Source of the DNA: Verrucomicrobiales bacterium
Lineage (GTDB): Bacteria > Verrucomicrobiota > Verrucomicrobiia > Verrucomicrobiales > DEV007
NCBI GenBank assembly: GCA_029213195.1
Contig: JARGNI010000016.1
Span: 1-64,000 of the forward strand
Direction of reading: 5' to 3'
Length of the DNA stretch: 64,000 nucleotides
The position numbers and the translations under genes were made by a program. Every line of letters starts with the position of its first letter. Position 1 is the stretch's first letter. Below the pieces are notes generated by a model. That model was not told where the DNA came from. It ran no database searches and was given only the letters and a program-made list of their open reading frames with translations. Below are positions 54,571 to 63,163 of the stretch, one piece after another.

Positions 54571-55827
54571 TCAGTCCTCCCGGGAGAGGACCGTGGTCGC
54601 TCCGCCGGCCTGAACTCGGTAGCGGATTCCGGCCCAGGTGATCTCGTTTCGGAAAAGAACGCCGATCACGAAGATCAATTGGATAGCCATCCAGAAGGGG
54701 GTCGCGAGATGTTCGATCCAGGCAGTGCGGTCGAGTGATTTCAGGGTCTCGGGAGCGTCCTTGAAGAGGTGACGATAGATCTTCCGCCGGTAGATGGCAC
54801 GCACCTGGTCGGAAAGCGTGACGGTGGCCAGGGGGATCCAGCCGGCCGGGGTATCCCAGAGGGTGATGGCCAGGATCGAGGTGATGAACCCTGCGAGGTA
54901 GAAGCCGGTGACCTCGTAAGCGCTCAGGTAGAGTTTGATCGAGTAGAATTTCACCATGAAATACTGGCGCATTCCAAATTCGAAAAGCGTATTCCACGAG
55001 AATTGGATCGGGCTGGGCACGATGAGAGAGCGGACAAAGCCCACTTTGCGCCCGGAGCCTTTCACGAGGCTGTTGAGCTTGAGGTCATCGCTGAGGACTC
55101 GCGAGAAATTTCGAGGGACCTCCAGTTCTTCGAAAGCAGATCGGCGCAGGGCCATCATGCCACCCCAGAGGGTGTTGAGGTAGACATGCCCTCCCATGCT
55201 CGCGCAGGAGGCATTGATGACGCTGGCAAAGAGGGTAGCTGGATGAGAGTCCTTCGGGATGAGCCAGCGATAGGTGCTCATCGCGTCGAAGTGTCCAAGG
55301 TTGATGGGGGCAACGAGACCAGAGAGAGTGTTGGGCCGACAGACCAGGTCGGCATCCGAAAAGGCGACGATTCCGTCGGAATCGGTCAGGCGAGACATTG
55401 CGGCCAGTTGGTTGTGAACTTTCTGGCCACAATCCTCGCTGGGACCTGCATTGATCAGGAGGATGCTGCGAGGACCGGTGTCGATGGCGGAGTGCCACTC
55501 TTCTTTCCCCGTCTCCAGCTGCAGTCGATCCCTGATCCAGCGATACCCCTCATCCTGATCACTTTCGAAAGTGAAAATGAGACGATAGTGCGGGTAGTCC
55601 TGGGTGAGAAGGGACTCGAAGAACGGAGTAGTCAGGTCTGGATCGATCCCTTTCATTGAGATTATCCAGCAGACTGATGCCTGATCGGCTTCGAGATCCG
55701 AGCTCAGCCAGCGCTGATCCTGGTTCCTACGGAATCGGGCGTAGAGAATCGCGTTGGCCATCGCGAGCAGTGATCCTGCCATCCAGATGATCCAGATCAG
55801 CCAAAGCAGCCAAAGCAGCCAGTTCAT
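54571..55827 (-). CDS. Family 21-like glycosyltransferase (ceramide glucosyltransferase-like)
   Basis: Membrane glycosyltransferase of 418 residues. An N-terminal membrane segment (MNWLLWLLWLIWIIWMAGSLL) is followed by a GT-A domain with DQASVCWIISMKGIDPDL, an IVAFSDADLVCRP metal-site motif, RVLSDDLKLNSLV, and a QFSWNTLFEFGMRQYF region like the Q-x-x-R-W zone of GT21 enzymes. Two or three C-terminal hydrophobic segments follow. Homologues transfer a sugar to a lipid. ATG at 55827 starts the first membrane helix; upstream in-frame sequence is rejected. It likely works with the downstream sulfotransferase. Confidence 0.82.
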   Translation of the reverse strand: MNWLLWLLWLIWIIWMAGSLLAMANAILYARFRRNQDQRWLSSDLEADQASVCWIISMKGIDPDLTTPFFESLLTQDYPHYRLIFTFESDQDEGYRWIRDRLQLETGKEEWHSAIDTGPRSILLINAGPSEDCGQKVHNQLAAMSRLTDSDGIVAFSDADLVCRPNTLSGLVAPINLGHFDAMSTYRWLIPKDSHPATLFASVINASCASMGGHVYLNTLWGGMMALRRSAFEELEVPRNFSRVLSDDLKLNSLVKGSGRKVGFVRSLIVPSPIQFSWNTLFEFGMRQYFMVKFYSIKLYLSAYEVTGFYLAGFITSILAITLWDTPAGWIPLATVTLSDQVRAIYRRKIYRHLFKDAPETLKSLDRTAWIEHLATPFWMAIQLIFVIGVLFRNEITWAGIRYRVQAGGATTVLSRED

Positions 55828-55925
55828 GAGTGGAATAGAAATACGCTGGCCATCTCGATTACTGCAAGTTGCGATTTCCTGGCCATGGAGAGATAGGCGC
55901 TTACACAATCCTTGGAGGTATCGCA

Positions 55926-56093
55926 ATGAATTTGTTCTTTGAAACCAAGCAGGATCGGCAGGTTCTTTGGATCGGGCTTCGAAATTTCGGAGGGGAGCGC
56001 TCGTGTAGAAATTATTTCGAAAGCGCTCGCTCTTCCTGGCCGCCGACCAATCGTGGGGCGCATTCCACATCTAGGCGAGATTGCGATTTCTGA
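55926..56093 (+). CDS. Possible small protein in an otherwise non-coding gap
   Basis: Between the glycosyltransferase start and the beta-barrel gene lie about 420 bases without a recognised gene. The only candidate is a 55-codon frame starting at 55926, preceded by GGAGG seven bases away. The peptide (M-N-L-F-F-E-T-K-Q-D...) matches nothing I know and has an arginine/serine-rich end. It may be chance. Confidence 0.2.
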   Translation: MNLFFETKQDRQVLWIGLRNFGGERSCRNYFESARSSWPPTNRGAHSTSRRDCDF

Positions 56094-56249
56094 ATCCATC
56101 GACGTCTTCCCGCCCGTAGGCAACTCAAGCGCTGGACTCCTCAATCTGTTTTTCAGCCCCCGCTTAGGGACCCAGCTCACCTCGAAACTGGCTATTGGGT
56201 TGGACTTTTCAGCCTCTCAATGCAAGTATCTTTAAAATCTCCAAATCCG

Positions 56250-57056
56250 ATGGTCCACTTCCGCACTCTTTTCGCCCTGGTTTTCTCTTTCGGCGTGTTC
56301 TTGTCCGCAACGGCTGGCGCCGGTGATTACTTTCCGGCGAAGGGGGCTGTAGTGGAAACTGCTGTGATCGATGATGGTTTTGAGTTTGATTTCAAGTTCA
56401 ACGGCTGGCTTGCCCAACTGAACACAAATGTTTCGAATACAAGGATTGGATACGAAGACAACATTTTTATCGGGCTGGGGGATATCCTCGGAAATCTGGA
56501 CTGGATGCTCCCGGTTGGCGCCGACCTTCGCAAGGGGCGGGTTGGTTTCCTTCCCGATATCGTGGCCATGAAACTTTCGGGGGCTTCCCCTACTCCTCGG
56601 AGACTTTTTGCGCGGATGGATGCCAGTCTCAAGCTGCTGACTGCGAACCTGCCGTTCTACTACCGGGTCGTCGATGATGAAGATCTACAACTCGATCTTC
56701 TCGCCGGGGCTCGATTTCTCTGGGTTGAGAGTGATGTGACCGTTTCTGGAGGGGCTCTCGGAAGCGTCATTGGTCCTGCCGGAGCGCAGGGAAATATTCA
56801 GTCGTGGAATGCGATTGCCGGGATCCGAGCTCAACAGCAGATCAACGACAAGATTTTTACCTCCATCTATGCCGATATGGGAACCGGGGAAGCCGATCTG
56901 ACGTGGCAGGTTCAGGCTGACATCGGGATTCGCATGAAGGAAAACATGATCATGAGTGTCGGATACCGATATCTCACTTTTGATCTGTCTCGGAGGGCAA
57001 CCAACGTCGGATTGACTTCGAGCGGTCCGATCATTGTCACGACCTGGGAGTTTTAG
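56250..57056 (+). CDS. Outer-membrane beta-barrel-like protein
   Basis: Exported protein of 268 residues. A signal peptide (about 1-22, F-L-S-A-T-A-G-A) precedes alternating hydrophobic/polar strands such as EFDFKFNGWLAQLNTNV, LDLLAGARFLWVESDVTVS and KENMIMSVGYRYLTFDLS, ending in an aromatic residue (T-W-E-F). These traits fit a small outer-membrane barrel of the OmpW/lipid A deacylase-like size class. A start 30 bases earlier is possible but the signal peptide fits better here. Function unknown; it precedes a lipoprotein hydrolase on the same strand. Confidence 0.7.
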   Translation: MVHFRTLFALVFSFGVFLSATAGAGDYFPAKGAVVETAVIDDGFEFDFKFNGWLAQLNTNVSNTRIGYEDNIFIGLGDILGNLDWMLPVGADLRKGRVGFLPDIVAMKLSGASPTPRRLFARMDASLKLLTANLPFYYRVVDDEDLQLDLLAGARFLWVESDVTVSGGALGSVIGPAGAQGNIQSWNAIAGIRAQQQINDKIFTSIYADMGTGEADLTWQVQADIGIRMKENMIMSVGYRYLTFDLSRRATNVGLTSSGPIIVTTWEF

Positions 57057-57173
57057 GGGCGTCTCCTCTCGGTTTGCATCCGCCGCGCGCAGGCTGAGAG
57101 AATCATTTTTTGATTGTTCGGGCCGGTTTCTCTTCCTAGCGTACGGGGAACTTTTGACGAAGGAGATTCTGGA

Positions 57174-58943
57174 GTGAAGGCGGACCATTCTATTTCCCTG
57201 GACGAGCGAGGCTGCGGGCGATTGCCGATCTGGTTTGTGTTGGCCATCTTCCTGCTATTCCAGGCCTGCACGACGGTGCGAGTGCGGGAGTTGCCCTTGA
57301 AAGTGACGGCACGGGGTATTGAGTCCTCCCGCTTGCTCCTGTCGCAGGTTTCTCAGTCGGATGATGAATTGGGAACGTTTGCCGATAGCAGCCAGGAGTT
57401 GCTCAGGCGGGCCAAGATGCTGGAATTGGCTGGGAAATCGAGGGAGGCTGCCGGTTGTTACCTGAGTACCGCACTCGATTCTCGGATGCTGCTCCAGTCT
57501 CCCAAGATCGAGGATCCTGCGAGGGACACGTTGCTTGAGATTCACAATCACTCCCTTTCGAGATTTGCCGAGCTCTGGGTGGCGGATCCGGCCAGAGCCT
57601 CGGGTGAGCCGTTTCGGTTTTCCATGGAGGAGGAAGAATTTGAAGTCGCCGTAGCGAAGACTTCTGACTACCCGGCACTCTATTTCGACCGAGCGGTGGC
57701 TGCGGAATCGCTGAAGGGGAAGGGCGTGGAGGAGCGCCGACGAGAAGGATATGGGGCTGCCATGGTGGGGATCCGTGAGCAAACCGAGGATCGGGCGGAG
57801 GAGTTGGCGTTTTTCTCAACCAAGGGCTTGCATGTCCCAATCTCGCTGGTGATCGAGGAACCGAGAATTTCCGGGAAGACCACCGTGGTTCCGATCTCGA
57901 TCAAGAACCCCCTGTTGACCAAGAGTGTCGTGCTCGGAGGCGAGAGTGTGCCCCTGGCGGCCGACTACTCGGGATTCATGGAAATGCTCCTCGCGGGACG
58001 CAATGACCTTTTCTGGGGATTGAAAGGTTTCTTCGAGGCCGACGAGAGAATTGAGAATTCGGGGATCTATCTGCTGGAGCCTTTCGATCCGGATCGTATC
58101 CCTGTGGTTCTGACCCACGGGCTGGTTTCGGTCCCGATCATCTGGCGGGACCTCATCCCCGAGCTGATGTCGGAACCGGAGATTGCGGAGCGTTATCAGT
58201 TCCTGGTCTTCACGTATCCAAGTTCCTACATTCTTCCTGAATCGGCGTTGCTCTTTCGGGAAGAGCTGGCTGCTCTTCGAGAGAAATACGATCCTGCGGG
58301 GCGCACCCCGCTGTCGACGAATATGGTGGCGATGGGGCACAGTATGGGGGGCATGCTGACTCATTTGCTCATCGCAGAAATGGGCGGTCTCTTGTGGCAG
58401 GAGGTGAGTGATTTGCCCCTGGAGCAGACGAATCTCTCTCCGGAGGACAAAGCGACGGCATTGGATCTGGCCTTCTTTGATCCCGACCCTGCGGTGCGGC
58501 GAGCGGTCTACATGTCGACGCCCCACGGAGGCGCGAGCGCTGCGGATCTGAATCTTGCCAATGCCCTGTCGCGCTTGGCTTCGCTACCGGGCGATGTTGT
58601 TCAATTCACTGCGGATTTGGCGAGCCTCTCCGGCCTGCAGGAATCGAGTATCAACTATGGAAAGAAGATGACCAGCGTGCAGTCGTTGAGTCCAGAGTCT
58701 CCGATTGTCCGAGCGATGAGCAAGGCTCCTTACAAGAATGGAGTCGTCTATCACTCCATCATCGGCGATCGAGGAAAAGGGGATACTCCTGACAGTTCGG
58801 ACGGGATTGTCGAATATTGGAGTTCGCATCAGCCTGGGGCGGCATCGGAAATCATCGTGCCGACGGGGCACTCCTCCTACACCCACCCGAACGCCGTAGC
58901 CGAGATCAAGCGAATCCTCCGAGAGCACGTGGGGTTGCGCTGA
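57174..58943 (+). CDS. Lipoprotein alpha/beta hydrolase
   Basis: Protein of 589 residues anchored by a lipoprotein signal: hydrophobic segment about 19-32 and lipobox F-Q-A-C. GTG at 57174 is preferred over an upstream in-frame start because AAGGAG lies eight bases before it. The N-terminal 300 residues have no recognised family. The C-terminal part is an alpha/beta hydrolase: VVLTHGLVSVPIIWRDLIPEL (oxyanion region), MGHSMGGMLTHLLIAEMG (Ser nucleophile), DSSDGIVEYWSSH and TGHSSYTHP, whose His probably completes the triad. A lipase or esterase-type role at the cell envelope is inferred. Confidence 0.82.
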   Translation: MKADHSISLDERGCGRLPIWFVLAIFLLFQACTTVRVRELPLKVTARGIESSRLLLSQVSQSDDELGTFADSSQELLRRAKMLELAGKSREAAGCYLSTALDSRMLLQSPKIEDPARDTLLEIHNHSLSRFAELWVADPARASGEPFRFSMEEEEFEVAVAKTSDYPALYFDRAVAAESLKGKGVEERRREGYGAAMVGIREQTEDRAEELAFFSTKGLHVPISLVIEEPRISGKTTVVPISIKNPLLTKSVVLGGESVPLAADYSGFMEMLLAGRNDLFWGLKGFFEADERIENSGIYLLEPFDPDRIPVVLTHGLVSVPIIWRDLIPELMSEPEIAERYQFLVFTYPSSYILPESALLFREELAALREKYDPAGRTPLSTNMVAMGHSMGGMLTHLLIAEMGGLLWQEVSDLPLEQTNLSPEDKATALDLAFFDPDPAVRRAVYMSTPHGGASAADLNLANALSRLASLPGDVVQFTADLASLSGLQESSINYGKKMTSVQSLSPESPIVRAMSKAPYKNGVVYHSIIGDRGKGDTPDSSDGIVEYWSSHQPGAASEIIVPTGHSSYTHPNAVAEIKRILREHVGLR

Positions 58944-59072
58944 TTTTACCCTATCGTCAGGATCCGAAACACAGTGAACAACTCGGATCAAAATTTTACG
59001 AAATTGGCACTTTTTCAATCTTGAGAAATCTGCCAAGGTCCGCGCGTATCTACCCCTCCAATCAATCCTCTC

Positions 59073-60812
59073 ATGGCTGTTTTCTTATCAATCCTACAGA
59101 TTCTCGGAAGTCTTGGCGTGTTCCTCTACGGGATGAAAGTCATGAGCGAGGGTATCCAGCGTGGTGCTGGAGATCGCATGCGCAAGGTGATGGAGACGAT
59201 GACGCACAATCGTTTCACGGCCGTCCTCACGGGGGCGTTTACGACGGGATTGCTGCAGTCCTCCTCAGCCACCACGGTGATGGTGGTCAGTTTCGTCAAT
59301 GCGGGGCTCCTGACCCTGGTGGAGTCGATCGGAATCATCATGGGAGCGAACCTGGGAACGACCCTGACTGCTTGGATCATTGCGCTAGTGGGTAAGTTCT
59401 CTATTGCCAAGATTGCCATTCCCATCATCGGAGTAGGTCTGCCCTTCTTTTTTGTCGGGAAAGATCGCTGGAGAAGTTTCGGGGAGTCTCTGATTGGTTT
59501 TGGGCTCCTCTTCTTCGGGCTGGGGTTGCTGAAGAACAGTGTTCCGGATGTGAAGGGCATGCTGGGATCGACCGATGCCGAGGTCGTTGCGCAGGCGGAG
59601 GCGGTGCTTGGTTTCGTGAAAGGGCTCAGCGGTTACGGGTATGGTTCGCTGCTGATTTTTCTCCTCATCGGCATCGTTTTGACGTTGGTCGTGCAGTCCT
59701 CGTCTGCGGCGATGGCGATCACCGTGACCCTGGCGATCAACGGATGGATCGGGTTTCATGAATCGGCGGCGATTGTCCTCGGTGAGAATATCGGAACAAC
59801 CGTGACGGCCTGGCTGGCTTCGCTCGGGGCCAACGTCGGGGCGCGCAGGGCGGCGCGAGCCCACTTCCTGTTCAACGTGCTCGGCGTGGCCTGGATGCTG
59901 ATTGCGTTTTACCCCTTCACCGGCTTTGTCGAGTGGTTGGCGGCGCAGCTTCCGGAGTCGCTGCGGACCGATCGGATTGCGACCGATATGGGATTCACCC
60001 TCGCGATTTTCCATTCTCTCTTCAATCTTCTGAACATCTGCATCCTTGTCGGATTTGTGCCTCTCATCGCGAAACTCGTGACGAGGTGGGTCCAGGAACC
60101 TCCGCCATCTCCCCGACGGCGATTGAAATTTATCTCCCAGAGCCGTCTCGATGTGGGAGAACTCAACATGCCGGAAGCCGAGGAAGCGATCCGGGAGCTC
60201 AGTGGGTTGACCCTTGAAATGTTCGATGGATGCATGCGGGTCTTTGACAATCCGAATCATGATCTATCGAGTGAGGTGGAGCGTCTCAAGCAACTGGAGG
60301 ACGACGCGGATGTCCTCACTCACGACATCACCGAATACCTGGTCCAGACAACGGCCGCGGAAATCAGCGTCGAAAATGCCCAGGTGGTGGGAAGTCTTCT
60401 CCGGAACGTGGCGGAACTGGAAGAGATTTCGGACTCGATCTATCGTCTCATTCGCATGGCCGAGAGGCGTTACCAGAAGGGCTACGCTCTCGGCGAGGAG
60501 GCTTCGGCGGGGCTTCGCAGTCTTTCGGAAGCTACGAGGGAGTCCATTCTCTACTACGACCAGAATCTACTCAGCCCGCTGGGGCAGGCTCAACTCGAGG
60601 AGATTCAGGAAATCGAGGAACGGACCGATGTGCTTCGCAAGGAGCACAATCGACAGGCGATGGAACGAATCAAGTCGGGCAGTGATGTTCCGGCGGAAAT
60701 GCTCATCATCGATATGTCGAACCACCTCGAGAGCATCGCGAATCACGCGCGGAATGTGGTGGAGCAGGCTCACCTCGGGCAATCCGGGAACGATCCCGAG
60801 GTCACGGAGTAA
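59073..60812 (+). CDS. Na/Pi cotransporter family protein with PhoU-like domain
   Basis: Inner-membrane protein of 579 residues. The membrane half contains the two inverted QSSS repeats of the family, GLLQSSSATTVMVVSFVNAG and VVQSSSAAMAITVTLAING, each followed by a GANLGTTLTA or GENIGTTVTA turn. The C-terminal part (about 370-575) is a PhoU-like helical domain, with SVENAQVVGSLLRNVAELEEISDSI and a final DMSNHLESIANHARNVVEQ segment. It probably takes up phosphate with sodium. It is a single gene between the lipoprotein hydrolase and a terminator. Confidence 0.92.
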   Translation: MAVFLSILQILGSLGVFLYGMKVMSEGIQRGAGDRMRKVMETMTHNRFTAVLTGAFTTGLLQSSSATTVMVVSFVNAGLLTLVESIGIIMGANLGTTLTAWIIALVGKFSIAKIAIPIIGVGLPFFFVGKDRWRSFGESLIGFGLLFFGLGLLKNSVPDVKGMLGSTDAEVVAQAEAVLGFVKGLSGYGYGSLLIFLLIGIVLTLVVQSSSAAMAITVTLAINGWIGFHESAAIVLGENIGTTVTAWLASLGANVGARRAARAHFLFNVLGVAWMLIAFYPFTGFVEWLAAQLPESLRTDRIATDMGFTLAIFHSLFNLLNICILVGFVPLIAKLVTRWVQEPPPSPRRRLKFISQSRLDVGELNMPEAEEAIRELSGLTLEMFDGCMRVFDNPNHDLSSEVERLKQLEDDADVLTHDITEYLVQTTAAEISVENAQVVGSLLRNVAELEEISDSIYRLIRMAERRYQKGYALGEEASAGLRSLSEATRESILYYDQNLLSPLGQAQLEEIQEIEERTDVLRKEHNRQAMERIKSGSDVPAEMLIIDMSNHLESIANHARNVVEQAHLGQSGNDPEVTE

Positions 60813-60879
60813 GCCTCATTCTCGCTCGCGAATCTTTCGCGTCGACAGGGTCGATGGAAACGAAACGGGGCAAAAAAAT

Positions 60880-60906
60880 GAGCGACCTGCATTTCACAGG
60901 TCGCTC
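60880..60906 (-). terminator. Terminator of the thioredoxin-like selenoprotein gene
   Basis: A 10-bp perfect stem (60880-60889 with 60897-60906, GAGCGACCTG/CAGGTCGCTC) with a 7-base loop. On the minus strand it is followed by a run of seven T (A-run at 60872-60878). It lies 30 bases past the selenoprotein stop. On the plus strand it may also help end the Na/Pi cotransporter transcript. Confidence 0.85.
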
Positions 60907-60936
60907 GAGTTTCTTGGTTTCGCTTGCGAAAACGGG

Positions 60937-61638
60937 CTACTCCGATGCCGAGCCCATCTCGGCCAGTTTGCTGAAAATGGCGGAGGAGCCGTTGGCAATT
61001 TCCTTCCCGTCCTTGTCTCTCAGCGAGTAATGAGGAACCGAGTTGCGGGTCCGGTAGTCGGAAAGGTCACTGCGAGGAACATCCTTGGGCAGAACGGTCA
61101 ACCAGGGGAATCCATGAGCCGCAGCCCAAGTTTCCGCGGCATCTTCGTCTCGATCCTGCGAAATGTGGATCATGGTGACCTTCGGGTTCTTCGCAATCAC
61201 TTCATTGTATTTCTCCACCAACTGTGGAGCAGAAGCGCGACAAGGGGGTCACCACGAAGCGGAGTAGTAGAACAGGTAGAATTCCGGAGTCTTCTCCAAC
61301 TCGGCTCGGCGATAGCGTTTTCCATCGAGGCGCTGCAGCTTGGCCTTGGCGACCTTCTTTCCTACTTCCGACTCGGTATCGGGGCCTGCCGAGGCAGATG
61401 GGGAAGAGGTGTTGTTCCAGTTTTTGAGCCACGTCTGATCATCGCTCGAAAGCTTGTCGATCGGGAAGGTAAGAAGCCTGCCGTCCTGGGTGACGACCGA
61501 AACCGTCCCCTTGGTGGCATCGAAGGTCCGGGCAGTACCTTCAAAGGTTTTGGTTCCATCGGCGCTGGTCCACGTCCGTTGCTCCGCAGATACTGAGACA
61601 AAGGCAAGAAGAACAGCTGCGCATATTGCTGTTTTCAT
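60937..61638 (-). CDS. Secreted thioredoxin-like selenoprotein, active site U-P-P-C
   Basis: The frame is open from ATG 61638 to TAG at 60937 apart from one TGA at 61249-61251. Read as selenocysteine (residue 130), the protein has 233 residues. It has a signal peptide (about 1-18), an SHD1-like domain (RTWTSADGTKTFEGTARTFD...LTFPIDKLSSDDQTWLKNW, about 20-72), a linker, then a thioredoxin-like domain with EFYLFYYSASW-U-P-P-C-R and the cis-Pro region NSVPHYSLRDKDGKEI. The UGA falls exactly where thioredoxins have the first Cys of CxxC, and coding character continues unchanged beyond it. A SECIS-like hairpin follows the codon. Role inferred: disulfide or peroxide redox chemistry outside the cytoplasm. 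Confidence 0.9.
61213..61229 (-). promoter_or_regulatory. Bacterial SECIS-like hairpin in the thioredoxin-like gene
   Basis: In the minus-strand transcript CUCCAC pairs with GUGGAG (6 bp) around the loop AGUUG. The loop begins 25 bases after the UGA and has G at its second position, within the spacing and loop rule known for bacterial SECIS elements. Confidence 0.75.
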
Positions 61639-61746
61639 ACATCAAGGAATAACAGATGACGGATGAAATGTCGCGGAATAATTCGAAATCGAACTCGCGC
61701 GAAGACTGGGGAAAAAACCCGGAAAAGTCCGCTGTGGATCGAGCAT

Positions 61747-61778
61747 ACCCTGTTGACTGGACCGATGAACCCTGTTGA
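61747..61778 (+). repeat. ACCCTGTTGA direct repeats ahead of pyrF
   Basis: Two identical 10-base copies (61747-61756 and 61769-61778), 22 bases apart, lie just before the pyrF start. The 22-base spacing is close to two helical turns, as in operator pairs. The same ACCCTGTTG word forms the inverted repeat upstream of the response regulator at 3301-3341. Function unproven. Confidence 0.35.
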
Positions 61779-61788
61779 GTGAAGAGAA

Positions 61789-62580
61789 ATGGCAGCGACT
61801 TATTCCGAAACCCTCCAGAATCGCATTTCGACGACAGGCAGCGCCCTTTGTGTCGGGCTCGATCCCAGGCCGGATCGACACGATTCCCTGGGCGAGATCG
61901 AGGCATTCTGTGAAAAGGTGATCGAGGAGACGGCCGAGTATGCTGCCGTTTTCAAACCGAATATCGCGTATTTCGAGGCTCTCGGCGTCGCGGGCTACGA
62001 GATGGTGGAGCGCCTCATTGGAAAGATGAAGGGCACGGGAGTGCCCATCGTTCTCGATGCAAAACGAGGCGATATCGGGACAACACAGGAGCACTACGCC
62101 AAGGGCTACTTCGAAGGCTGGGATGTCGATGCCGTCACTTTGAGCCCCTACATGGGTTTTGATTCGGTCGAGCCATTCCTCCAGTATCCCGGCAAGGGAG
62201 TGTATCTTCTCGGAGTCACCTCGAACGCTGGCGCCGCGGATCTCGAGACCCACGATCTCGCCGATGGACGAAAGGTTTTCGAACTCGTAGGGGATATGAC
62301 TCGACGAGATGAGGAGACGCCCGCCGGAAAAGGCAGCATCGGATTGGTCCTCGGATTGACCAATGCCTCGAGCGAAGTTCTTGCAAGAATGCCCGACGTC
62401 CCGCTCCTCATTCCCGGCCTGGGGGCGCAGGGTGGGGATCTCGACGCTTTGCGAGGAGCTGGTCGAACGGCACCTTCCGTCATCAATGTTTCCCGTGGTA
62501 TCCTCTATGCCGGGGATGAGCTTTCCTTTTCAGAACTAGCCAAGAATTATGCAGACAGAATTGCCAACGTCATCGGATGA
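61789..62580 (+). CDS. pyrF: Orotidine 5'-phosphate decarboxylase (type 2)
   Basis: Enzyme of 263 residues catalysing the last step of UMP synthesis. The N-terminal SALCVGLDPRPDRH and the catalytic D90-A-K92-R-G-D95 motif in VLDAKRGDIGTTQEHYA are clear, with FKPNIAYFEALG upstream and LIPGLGAQGGDLDALRGAG as the phosphate-binding region. The length and motifs fit the longer subfamily. It overlaps pyrE by 32 bases, so the two consecutive enzymes are translated together. Confidence 0.96.
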   Translation: MAATYSETLQNRISTTGSALCVGLDPRPDRHDSLGEIEAFCEKVIEETAEYAAVFKPNIAYFEALGVAGYEMVERLIGKMKGTGVPIVLDAKRGDIGTTQEHYAKGYFEGWDVDAVTLSPYMGFDSVEPFLQYPGKGVYLLGVTSNAGAADLETHDLADGRKVFELVGDMTRRDEETPAGKGSIGLVLGLTNASSEVLARMPDVPLLIPGLGAQGGDLDALRGAGRTAPSVINVSRGILYAGDELSFSELAKNYADRIANVIG

Positions 62581-63151
62581 GACCATCGAACTCCTCAAGG
62601 GATACGGAGCGGTCGAGCAGGGCCACTTCATTCTCGCGAGTGGAAAGCACTCCAACTTCTACGTCAAGAAAGGGAAGCTCGTGCAGCACCCCTGGGAGTT
62701 GCAGAAAATGATCGAGCAGCGGGTCGAGGCGATGCAGGCTCTCGGACCGATCGATGTCGTCCTCAGTCCCGCCATGGGCGGGGTCCCCGTAGGCCAGCAG
62801 GTGGGGCTGGCGGTGCATGCTCGGACCATCTACGCCGAGCGGAATGCGGAGACGAACGAACTGGAGCTGAAGCGCGGATTCGAGATCAAACCGGGTGAGA
62901 GACTGCTTCTCGTCGAAGATGTCATCACGACCGGAGGCACTCTGCTTGAGCTGACCGACTTCATCGCCTCCCAGGGGGGCGAGGTCGCCGGAGTCTTCGT
63001 GGTTGTGAATCGATCCGGAAAGGACAAGGTGGGAGACTTCCCGGTAGTTTCGTGTATGGAAATCCAGTTTCCAGTTTACGAAGCCGACGAGGTTCCCGAA
63101 TGGCTCGCCGAGATCCCGGCGGTTCGACCCGGGACGAAAAAGGTGGAGTGA
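62549..63151 (+). CDS. pyrE: Orotate phosphoribosyltransferase
   Basis: Enzyme of 200 residues that makes OMP from orotate and PRPP, feeding PyrF. The N-terminal GAVEQGHFILASGKHSNFYVKKGKL and the PRPP motif LLLVEDVITTGGTLLELTDFI are present, with the flexible-loop Lys/Arg region at about 95-110. The start ATG lies within the end of pyrF; no later ATG would keep the conserved N-terminus. It converges on dcd, with 12 bases between the stops. Confidence 0.96.
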   Translation: MQTELPTSSDETIELLKGYGAVEQGHFILASGKHSNFYVKKGKLVQHPWELQKMIEQRVEAMQALGPIDVVLSPAMGGVPVGQQVGLAVHARTIYAERNAETNELELKRGFEIKPGERLLLVEDVITTGGTLLELTDFIASQGGEVAGVFVVVNRSGKDKVGDFPVVSCMEIQFPVYEADEVPEWLAEIPAVRPGTKKVE

Positions 63152-63163
63152 GGTCGAAGGAGA

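Noticed and set aside
61249-61638. Thioredoxin-like gene as a truncated pseudogene ending at TGA
   Set aside because: The frame continues in phase with intact thioredoxin motifs, the TGA replaces an active-site Cys, a SECIS-like hairpin follows, and the Sec decoding genes are present.
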